Positions 56,175 to 64,000 of a stretch of DNA of 64,000 bases are shown piece by piece. The DNA lies in assembly GCA_028223395.1 (NCBI GenBank), contig JAOIUG010000006.1, positions 1 through 64,000 on the forward strand, written 5' to 3'. Positions within the stretch are counted from its first letter, which is position 1, and each line of letters opens with the position of its first letter. Origin of the DNA: Shewanella sp. (lineage in GTDB: Bacteria > Pseudomonadota > Gammaproteobacteria > Enterobacterales > Shewanellaceae). The notes beneath the pieces were generated by a model. The model saw nothing but the letters and a program-made list of their open reading frames with translations, did no database searches and had not been told where the DNA came from. The translations under genes and the position numbers were made by a program.

Positions 56175-57809
56175 TTATTTAGGGCTTGTTCCATGACTAT
56201 TGCTCCTATAGTCATAGTGAATTTCTCGATCACAGTGGCTGATCCGGCAGGGGCCGTGCTCTCGTTGAGTGCGCGAAAATGCATTGCCAATGTGAATGTC
56301 GACATTAGCGAAAACATGTTTTAATGCCTCAATGTGGTTGTGTTTGTAGTCATCGTCAATGGCGCTATGGATAGCTTCAAGCTCAGCTTTCTTTTTTTGT
56401 ATTGCGCTGGTTATTTGCCGCTTTTTATCAGCTAAGTTCTCGCTTGGTGGGTTATCGATACGACTAAGGGCTATTTCCAACGCCGCAATTCGCTGGGCTA
56501 ATTGCGTTGCGTCATGTTTAAGCGTATTGATATTGATAGCACAAAATATATCGGTTTTCGTGCCCGCAGTTGCACCAATCGCCACGGCTGTTAAACCTTT
56601 ACCGACCTCAATTTTACCACCAACTAAGTCGCCCCTGCTTGCTGAGTGATCACACACTGTGAGTTGTTGCTGGGTTTTAACATGGCTGTGGAGCAGCTGC
56701 TTAGTGATGACGATATTACCGTTAGCTTCAAGGTTGGAGTACTGCACAAATTGAGCGCTGATCTGCCCTTGGGCGTTGAGAGTGCTTGAGAGTTGGTTGT
56801 CTTTTAACTGACGACCAATGACGCTTTTACTGACAGTGATATCGCCTTGGGCGCGTAATGTCGCAGAATCAACAAACCCTAATACCGTAATGTCGCCTGA
56901 GCTGTTTATCACCATACCTTCGCCAACATCTCCAGTGACTAACACGCTGCCTTTAAAATTAACGTGCCCATAGCCGACGTTAACGTTTTCAATATGCAAA
57001 ACCTTATCCACTCGCATTCCGTTTGGAGTGGCGATGGGCTGGCCGAGCACACTGGCAATGAGGAGGTTGGGGTTGCTTGGGCACAAATGGCTGCCTTGTT
57101 CGGCGCTTAATACACGATCTTTTCCGATGTTCGCCGGCAAGGTGTCACCTAACACATTGTAGCCATCAACTCCTTGTACCACAGGGTGTTTTAATATCAG
57201 TGAGCTGCCAGGCTTAACCATAATGATTGCGCCGAGGTTGCGCATATCAACGCTGCCATCTTGATTGGCTTGAGGTTGAAGTAGCCGCTCCCTCGCCAAC
57301 ATGGCTTTGCGTTCTAAGTATGCCGATTTACCATGAATGGGCGGGCGCCCTTGTGCAATAATGTGGCAACAGCTATCCCCCGGGCTGAGTAAAGCAAGTT
57401 GCTGTAAAGATTGCTCAATTTTGGCTTTTAGCAAACCTTGTTGTATTTTTTGTTGTTTAAGGTTTTGTAAAATATCTTTCAGAGTTAGATTTTGGCCACC
57501 ATAAGCGGCGGTTAACGTCATTGACGCCTGCATGTTGTCATCGGTGAGTGCAAGCTGCATGCGAGCATCTCGCCGCTCTGCGATCTCAAAGTGCACTTTT
57601 TCTAGCCCCGCAGGTGTTTGGCTTAATGCATTGATTTGACTGACCGCCATGGCTACGGTTTTTGTCAATGGGTAAAGATCAGCAAACTCTGGCAGTGCTA
57701 GCAGCGCCACCACGTCTTTTTCTGTTATTGGGGCGTGGGCATTGGGAGAGAGTGTTAATACGGCTTTATTGCCATCTGTACTTAGCGCGATTAACTCCGG
57801 GGGCAGCAT
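56175..57809 (-). CDS. DUF342/FapA-family protein
   Basis: Beta-helical centre GSVLVTGDVGEGMVINSSGDITVLGFVDSATLRAQGDITVSKSVIGR; coiled-coil C-terminus. Confidence 0.8.
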   Translation of the reverse strand: MLPPELIALSTDGNKAVLTLSPNAHAPITEKDVVALLALPEFADLYPLTKTVAMAVSQINALSQTPAGLEKVHFEIAERRDARMQLALTDDNMQASMTLTAAYGGQNLTLKDILQNLKQQKIQQGLLKAKIEQSLQQLALLSPGDSCCHIIAQGRPPIHGKSAYLERKAMLARERLLQPQANQDGSVDMRNLGAIIMVKPGSSLILKHPVVQGVDGYNVLGDTLPANIGKDRVLSAEQGSHLCPSNPNLLIASVLGQPIATPNGMRVDKVLHIENVNVGYGHVNFKGSVLVTGDVGEGMVINSSGDITVLGFVDSATLRAQGDITVSKSVIGRQLKDNQLSSTLNAQGQISAQFVQYSNLEANGNIVITKQLLHSHVKTQQQLTVCDHSASRGDLVGGKIEVGKGLTAVAIGATAGTKTDIFCAININTLKHDATQLAQRIAALEIALSRIDNPPSENLADKKRQITSAIQKKKAELEAIHSAIDDDYKHNHIEALKHVFANVDIHIGNAFSRTQREHGPCRISHCDREIHYDYRSNSHGTSPK

Positions 57810-58512
57810 AAAACCTCTATGGCTATTTTATGAATAGAATGTGGCTCGATTATAGCGATAAACACAACCTATTATTAACATTTAATGGGTAGAATAATTC
57901 ATGCAAAACAGCATAATACGTTAATAGTTATTCTCAATAATATTGCAGTTATAACATAAACAGGCTTAGATTAAAAAAACGTACCAACAAGAGTTAGCTT
58001 TGCGTTTTCAAGCCTTTTTAACGTTGTTTAACCGAACATATGGCACCAGGCGGGTTATTTAATTTTTTATCTCGAATTGACGTTATTTAGAGAATAAGCT
58101 TTGGCTGATTTGCAAGCTCAATTCTATCATCGCGTTTTCGCTTTACTGGCAATCACGTCAGCTTGGACGCTTTGCTACCGATATCTGCAACTCGGGTTAT
58201 TTCCGGCTATGTAGCAGTTAGGTGCTAAGGCTAGTCATTTAGTATTGGCTAGATGGAAGGGCTCAGCTGACCTGCTTAATTTATGTGACCCCGCGTTGTT
58301 TGCGCAAGCATTTCACTTTGGCATCGTTTAGGTGCATCGACAGGCGCGGTGATGTGTCTGTTGATACAGCTAAGTCGGTAAAAGAGGCTGAGCGCAGTCT
58401 GCCTCTTTTTGATTTTCTTTTAGGCTAAATCCCTTCACGCTCCACACATAAGGCTTATGCGTGCTGCGCTGTTACTTGCTTGGCCAAGTAACTGAGCGCT
58501 GAGATAACAGGG

Positions 58513-59541
58513 TTAACGTTTGATGTTAGAGTAGATTTTGTAATGGTTGTTTTCAGCGCACACATTAACGTCACCAAATTGGGTGGCGATACAGTCTGAA
58601 TAAGGAAGGTGGCGGTTAGCGACAATATGAAAGATACCGCCACGGACCAAGTGCTCAGCACTGTCTTTAACAAAATCAGTGGCAATGCTGGTGGTGCTGG
58701 TTAAGCCATCATGAAACGGTGGGTTGGAAATAATACCATTGTATTGACGATTGATTTGCGCCATGCCGTCAGATGCAAACACATTAGCGCTGAGCCCATT
58801 GGCCTGCATGGTGAGCTCGCAAGAAGCTAATGCCATAGCATTAATATCAACACAATCAATCTTTAATGTGGGCTGAGCTGTGAGTAACGCAGCGGCTATC
58901 ACGCCTGCACCACAGCCAAAGTCGAGTACATTGGCGTGCATTTTGGGTAAGTTTTCGAGTAATAATTTAGTGCCGGCATCGAGCTTTTTCTCGCTAAAGA
59001 CACCGACCAGATTACAAATAGTGATTTCGCCTTGTGGGGTTTGCAGCTGATACTGGCTGTACCAATCTTGCAGTTTTATCGCGGGCGGCTGTCGATTTAG
59101 TTCACTGGTAAATACGATACAGTGACGAGCGTTATCCACTTTAAGTGGCTTGTCAAAATAGTCCGGTAGCTGTTTAGGCAGCGATTTAACCCCACCTTTA
59201 TTTTCACCTATAACAATAAGCTGACCTTGAGGTTTAAGGTGCTGCGCGGCTAAATTAAATAAATAAGGAGCAAGTGCTTTGGCTTTTGGAAAATAAACGA
59301 TGACGCTATCAAAGCGCTCTTGACTAGGCAATTGGTGGCCAAAGTGTAACTGCAAATTTGGGGCCGCATGGGGCTGCATGATCAGATGATGATGAAAATC
59401 CAATGCTAACGCACACACATGTGAGGCGGACGCTAATAGTGCTTTAGGGAGTGTATCACCTTCATAATTGAGTATTAATACGGCATGATTGTGGACTAAA
59501 TCACTATTTCTAAGAAGGGCTTGCGAAGGGTTCGTTAGCAT
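58513..59541 (-). CDS. rsmC: 16S rRNA (guanine1207-N2)-methyltransferase RsmC
   Basis: [36 protein letters not shown]. Confidence 0.93.
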   Translation of the reverse strand: MLTNPSQALLRNSDLVHNHAVLILNYEGDTLPKALLASASHVCALALDFHHHLIMQPHAAPNLQLHFGHQLPSQERFDSVIVYFPKAKALAPYLFNLAAQHLKPQGQLIVIGENKGGVKSLPKQLPDYFDKPLKVDNARHCIVFTSELNRQPPAIKLQDWYSQYQLQTPQGEITICNLVGVFSEKKLDAGTKLLLENLPKMHANVLDFGCGAGVIAAALLTAQPTLKIDCVDINAMALASCELTMQANGLSANVFASDGMAQINRQYNGIISNPPFHDGLTSTTSIATDFVKDSAEHLVRGGIFHIVANRHLPYSDCIATQFGDVNVCAENNHYKIYSNIKR

Positions 59542-59613
59542 GAGTTTTCAAGGTCGAATATTAAGTGGCAATATTATACTGAACTGACGTTAATATGCAC
59601 TGTTAAGCGCTAC

Positions 59614-59645
59614 AAAAATGCCAGTCGACAGCGACTGGCATTTTT
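59614..59645 (-). terminator. Terminator after alkaline phosphatase
   Basis: Perfect 14-bp stem AAAAATGCCAGTCG - ACAG - CGACTGGCATTTTT. Confidence 0.85.
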
Positions 59646-59672
59646 ATTTATTTTGCAGCGCCAAAGGTGGTG

Positions 59673-60971
59673 CTATTTAGGCAGTAGGCTCATCACCTTT
59701 TCTGCAATGTTGGTATTATCTTGGCTACCTTTAAACAGATCTGCCGCCGGACCAATGGCAAAAACTTGCACATCACCTGCAGTATGACCACCGGTGGTCC
59801 AGCCGGTGTGGCTGCGGGTATCGATAAGTGTGTTTAGGGCGCTTTGTAATGCTTCATCGCCCTTGGCTCGTGCTTGGCTTAGTTGCTGTTGTTCTGATGT
59901 GGTGAGCGTTAACCCAAGACTTTGACTGATCGCACTTTGCCAGTTTTCATCTGTAAGCGCTGCACTGCTAATACGCGCAGGGCTTTCAGTGATCTTTTTA
60001 AGCAGTTCAGTATCCCAGCGGTAGTGGCCATTTGCGCCAATAGACAGCCCACCGGTATTATGATCAGCTGTCGCGACAAGCAAGGTATCAGGATGTTGGC
60101 GTACGTACTGCTCGACAACTTCCATTGCGTTAGCAAAGCTGTGCATCTCAGCCATAGCGGCGACAATATCATTATTGTGCCCGGCCCAATCAATTAAACT
60201 GCCTTCAACCAATAGCACAAAGCCGTTGTCGTTTTGTGATAATAAATCTAAAGACTTTTGTGTTAAGCGACTTAACGTGTCGATATTGTTGTCATCTATC
60301 GCCCATGGGAGCTGCACCTGGGCAAAAAGGCCTAATACTTTACCTTGAGTGATATTATCGAGCTGAGACAAGTTATCTATGTTTTGGTAGCCTTTGTTTT
60401 TAAACTGCTCAAGCAGCGCAGCAGAAAAATATTTCTGCCCACCGCCTAAAATGACATCGGCTTGAGTGTGTAAATAACTTGCGGCTATTTCATCATAATG
60501 TCGTCGATTTTCGTTATGCGTTAAAAATGCCGCTGGAGTGGCGTGATTGACTTGCGATGTAACAGCCACGCCTATGGACATGCCCTTAGCCTTGGCCATT
60601 TGCATAATGGTTGTCAGTGGCCGCTTGTTGATATCAACAGATATTGCACCATTATAACTTTTAACGCCTGTTGCAAGCGCCGTTGCTGACGCTGCGGAGT
60701 CTGTCACGTAACCACTTTCTTTTGCAGGATAAGTGGAGGCCATTCCTACCAGTAAGCGATCAAATACCGTTTGCTCTATTTCTTCAGTGTCAGCGTTGTC
60801 TCTAAAATAGCGATAAGCACTGGTGTAAGCAGGCCCCATGCCATCGCCTATCATAATGACTATGTTTTTAGGTCGTGATGGTGCGTTATTGATCTCAACA
60901 TTGGCTGAAGCCAAAAATGGTAAAAAAATCAGCGTGGCAACGGCCCAGCTGTAGGTACGTTTTAGATCCAT
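59673..60971 (-). CDS. Alkaline phosphatase (PhoA family)
   Basis: VIMIGDGMGPAYTSAYRY; YVTDSAASATALATGVKSYNGAISVD; ATADHNTGGLSIG. Confidence 0.9.
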   Translation of the reverse strand: MDLKRTYSWAVATLIFLPFLASANVEINNAPSRPKNIVIMIGDGMGPAYTSAYRYFRDNADTEEIEQTVFDRLLVGMASTYPAKESGYVTDSAASATALATGVKSYNGAISVDINKRPLTTIMQMAKAKGMSIGVAVTSQVNHATPAAFLTHNENRRHYDEIAASYLHTQADVILGGGQKYFSAALLEQFKNKGYQNIDNLSQLDNITQGKVLGLFAQVQLPWAIDDNNIDTLSRLTQKSLDLLSQNDNGFVLLVEGSLIDWAGHNNDIVAAMAEMHSFANAMEVVEQYVRQHPDTLLVATADHNTGGLSIGANGHYRWDTELLKKITESPARISSAALTDENWQSAISQSLGLTLTTSEQQQLSQARAKGDEALQSALNTLIDTRSHTGWTTGGHTAGDVQVFAIGPAADLFKGSQDNTNIAEKVMSLLPK

Positions 60972-60985
60972 ATCCGCTCCTCAGT

Positions 60986-61939
60986 TTAAGCCGACGGGCT
61001 TATTCTTGCTTCTATTGCATCCATTAACATGCCGCTAATATCGACATCAAACGCCGCTTCAATCTCTTTTATGCACGTTGGGCTGGTCACGTTAATTTCA
61101 GTCAGCTTGTCGCCGATAACGTCTAGCCCAACAAAGATCAGCCCGCGCTTTTTGAGTTCAGGACCTATGGTACGGGCGATATGCCAGTCAGATTCTGACA
61201 GTGGCTGCGCCACTCCGCGTCCACCTGCTGCTAAGTTTCCACGGGTTTCGCCTTTTTGAGGAATGCGCGCTAACGAATAAGGGACAGGCTCGCCATCGAC
61301 AACCAAAATACGTTTATCGCCAGAAGTAATATCTGGAATAAAGGCTTGTGCCATTGCGTATTGCTGGCCTTCATTGGTTAAGGTTTCGATGATTACGCCT
61401 AGATTTGGGTCGTCTTTTTTGACTCGGAAAATAGAGCTGCCACCCATACCGTCTAATGGTTTAACAATGATATCGCCTTTTGCTTTGTGAAAAGCACGAA
61501 TACGTTGTTCATCGCGGGTCACGACTGTTTCTGGGGTAAATTCAGAGAACCAAGCGGTAAACAGTTTCTCGTTAGCATCACGCAGGCTTTGTGGCTTATT
61601 GACGATTAACACGCCTTGCTCTTCAGCGCGCTCAAGCATGTAGGTTGAGTACACAAATTCAGTATCAAAAGGGGGATCTTTACGCATTAAAATCACGTCG
61701 AGTTCGGCAAGCGGCGTGTCGATTGCCTCTTCAAGCTGATACCAATCAAGTGGATCTTGTTTGACCGTTAACGCACGCATGGTCGCCATTGCTTGGCCAT
61801 TGACCATGGCTAAATCATTCATCTCCATGTAAAACAGCTGATAACCGCGCGATTGTGCAGCCATTAACATGGCAAAGCTTGAATCTTTTTTAATATTAAT
61901 GTCGCTGATGGGATCCATCACGATACCGAGTTTTATCAT
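60986..61939 (-). CDS. gshB: Glutathione synthetase
   Basis: MIKLGIVMDPISDINIKKDSSFAMLMAAQ; VKPLDGMGGSSIFRV. Confidence 0.96.
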   Translation of the reverse strand: MIKLGIVMDPISDINIKKDSSFAMLMAAQSRGYQLFYMEMNDLAMVNGQAMATMRALTVKQDPLDWYQLEEAIDTPLAELDVILMRKDPPFDTEFVYSTYMLERAEEQGVLIVNKPQSLRDANEKLFTAWFSEFTPETVVTRDEQRIRAFHKAKGDIIVKPLDGMGGSSIFRVKKDDPNLGVIIETLTNEGQQYAMAQAFIPDITSGDKRILVVDGEPVPYSLARIPQKGETRGNLAAGGRGVAQPLSESDWHIARTIGPELKKRGLIFVGLDVIGDKLTEINVTSPTCIKEIEAAFDVDISGMLMDAIEARISPSA

Positions 61940-62060
61940 GGAGTATATTCCTTATTTCATATTCGTATTCAAGGCTAAACATGGGGGCGATTAAGCCTGT
62001 TTTCTAGCATTGAAGCGATAATCTTATCGTTGAGGCCGTCAGTTTACTGCGGCGCTATAT

Positions 62061-62792
62061 TTAACCAATATCACCAAATTTTAGCTGTAAAGCGGTAATG
62101 GTTGTTAGCGCTGCGGTTTCAGTGCGCAGCACTCTTGGGCCAAGCAATACATCGGTAAATTTATGGGTTTCAGTCATGGTAATTTCAGTGGCAGACAATC
62201 CACCTTCAGGGCCAATCACTAAACGCACACGCTTGTTAGGTAAATTGAGACCATTAACCCCGTGAGAAGCTCTAGGGTGCAAATTAAGCTTCAGTGAGCT
62301 TGTCTCCTCTGCGCACCAGTCGCTCAGCTGCATAGCGGGGCGAATAACCGGTACTACGCTGCGGCCTGATTGCTCACAAGCACTGACCACTATCTTCTGC
62401 CACTGCTGGATCTTTTTCTCTAAGCGCTCACCGCTTAATTTAACGCCACAGCGCTCAGAGAAAAGCGGCGTAATAGTGTTCACTCCTAATTCGACAGATT
62501 TTTGAATGGTAAAGTCCATTCGATCACCTCGGGAGATCACTTGGCCTAAATGCAGGTGCAGCGGTGACTCGCTGTTATTGCTCTGACAAGATAAGACCTT
62601 CACTGTGACATTTTTCTTACTGGCACTGATAATTTCAGCTAGGTAATCATGACCATCGCCATTAAATAAACAGACTTGCTCACCTGCTGCCATTCTCAAT
62701 ACGCGGCCAACATGGCCTGCAGCTTCTTCGTGTAATGACACTGTTTCATCAACGGCCAACGATGAGGCTTGGTAAATTCTTGGAACTCTCAT
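62061..62792 (-). CDS. rsmE: 16S rRNA (uracil1498-N3)-methyltransferase RsmE
   Basis: MRVPRIYQ start; [32 protein letters not shown]. Confidence 0.94.
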   Translation of the reverse strand: MRVPRIYQASSLAVDETVSLHEEAAGHVGRVLRMAAGEQVCLFNGDGHDYLAEIISASKKNVTVKVLSCQSNNSESPLHLHLGQVISRGDRMDFTIQKSVELGVNTITPLFSERCGVKLSGERLEKKIQQWQKIVVSACEQSGRSVVPVIRPAMQLSDWCAEETSSLKLNLHPRASHGVNGLNLPNKRVRLVIGPEGGLSATEITMTETHKFTDVLLGPRVLRTETAALTTITALQLKFGDIG

Positions 62793-62806
62793 GATACAAG
62801 TTTGCC

Positions 62807-63556
62807 TTATTCTGCGATATTGGATGCTGAGATCAGCTGTTGGCACTGAGTGAGCACAAAAGGATTGTGATTGCCTTGCACTTTTGCAATGGCTTGATCT
62901 CGCTTGCACTCAATAGTATCAACTGGGTAGCTTTTATCCCATGCTTTGAATAACTTTAATTGGCTAGTGGATATTTGCAACGCATAAGCGCTTTGCATAT
63001 ACAGGTAAATTCGCGCGATTTGCCCTCGGGTATCACTCGGTGGCTGAACTTTTCTTGCTTTAAAATCAACACTAACCGCACATTGACCATACTGTATAGG
63101 CTTGGCATTCCATTGACTAAAGCGGTAGTTACTACGATCGCCGTTCACCTCGCCAATCGCTGGCACGAGATTGTGTAGATCTGACTCCATTTTTTTGAAT
63201 AACTTGTCAGTTTTGCCGCAGTGTTTACGTCCACCTTGTTGCCAACATTGGCGCTGGTGACCAAACTCCCAAGCAGGAACAATATGTTCCCACTCAATTC
63301 TCGCGGCCCTTTTTGGCTGTTTACGCACTTGGTAACCACAATTATTGAGTTCCGTTTGCCATTTTTTGCCCGTAATTTTGATGTCGCAACCACAATAAAA
63401 GCTGCTCACTGGTAAGGATTCAAGATAGAGTTTTTTGGCCAGTCGTTTGGCTTGGCTAAAGCTGGTTGGGTGTTTGGCTTGGGCAAAACTCTGTTGAGGT
63501 GTAAAGGCGGTAATACTAAGCGTTAATAAACACGCTATAAATGCAATGTTGTTCAA
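62807..63556 (-). CDS. endA: Endonuclease I
   Basis: Signal peptide; [33 protein letters not shown]. Confidence 0.92.
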   Translation of the reverse strand: MNNIAFIACLLTLSITAFTPQQSFAQAKHPTSFSQAKRLAKKLYLESLPVSSFYCGCDIKITGKKWQTELNNCGYQVRKQPKRAARIEWEHIVPAWEFGHQRQCWQQGGRKHCGKTDKLFKKMESDLHNLVPAIGEVNGDRSNYRFSQWNAKPIQYGQCAVSVDFKARKVQPPSDTRGQIARIYLYMQSAYALQISTSQLKLFKAWDKSYPVDTIECKRDQAIAKVQGNHNPFVLTQCQQLISASNIAE

Positions 63557-63648
63557 TGTTAATCCCCGAAGTAACGAATCGTAAGCTCGTTTGCGGCGAT
63601 TGTAAGTCAGTCGGGGAGTTGGAGCAATATGTTAGCTGAATGAAAGCG

Positions 63649-64000
63649 TTAGCCGCTTTTTGTTTGTTGCAAGTTTTGGCCACATTGACGACAGCGGTAT
63701 TGGCTGTCACCACGTACAACTTTGTTGTGACGCCGAATGCTTAAGTGGACGCAACCACAATGGCAGAAATATTCAAAGGTTTTTCCTTCAACAGATTGCG
63801 TATTAAAGTGATGGGTCGTACGTGGCTGACACTGAAAAATGTGCAGCATCAAAGTTTGCCATTCAACGCCGTGAGGTTTGACTTTGCCATAAAGTTGGAA
63901 AGCTAATAAGTGGCAGATCTCATGTGGCACGACTTCATCGATAAAAGCTTGTGGGTTGTCTTGAAGCAACAGCGGATTAAAGCGCAGTTTATTGAGCTGT
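63649..64000 (-). CDS. sprT: SprT-family zinc metalloprotease (partial, 5' end outside window)
   Basis: DEVVPHEICHLLAFQLYGKVKPHGVEWQTLM; zinc-ribbon CHCG...CRQCG. Confidence 0.88.
   Translation of the reverse strand, partial: QLNKLRFNPLLLQDNPQAFIDEVVPHEICHLLAFQLYGKVKPHGVEWQTLMLHIFQCQPRTTHHFNTQSVEGKTFEYFCHCGCVHLSIRRHNKVVRGDSQYRCRQCGQNLQQTKSG

Noticed and set aside
56175-57809. FapA-like protein as part of a novel system with the M50 protease
   Set aside because: Both are common stand-alone gammaproteobacterial genes; adjacency alone is weak evidence.
58455-58685. 76-aa minus-strand ORF at the end of rsmC
   Set aside because: Shifted-frame overlap with the rsmC 3' end; rsmC itself is intact with its catalytic NPPFH motif, so no frameshift is needed.

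Overview
This 64 kb window looks like a gammaproteobacterial chromosome, most like Shewanella or a relative judging from gene content and order (inference). Most of it is housekeeping: ilvY/ilvC and ilvGMEDA with an unannotated ilvL-type leader and attenuator; ahpC-ahpF; ohr/ohrR; a chrA-type transporter; dusB-fis; prmA; rho; trxA; rhlB; a short ppx/gppA-like gene; an Oar-like TonB receptor; hemB; a 7TMR-DISM GGDEF protein; tatD; tatABC; ubiE-ubiJ-ubiB; rraA-like; an M50 protease; a FapA/DUF342 protein; rsmC; alkaline phosphatase; gshB; rsmE; endonuclease I; and a partial sprT. Two accessory segments stand out. The first is an AraC regulator + formylglycine-type sulfatase + MBL-fold alkylsulfatase cluster (15.8-21.7 kb). 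The second, and most interesting, is a compact island (about 25.9-30.3 kb) between the chrA-type gene and fis. It encodes a UG1/DRT1-like reverse transcriptase-nitrilase defence protein, a small membrane protein and an HsdR N-terminal remnant. The reverse transcriptase-nitrilase gene is split into two ORFs by a 3.5-copy, 11-bp tandem repeat lying exactly on the codons of the catalytic YVDD motif. Removing two repeat units in silico restores one open frame of about 1065 aa (YVDDMFLVL). The island is bracketed by a 14-bp exact direct repeat. No rRNA, tRNA, CRISPR array, integrase or transposase was recognised. All family assignments come from motif recognition by eye; no database search was run.
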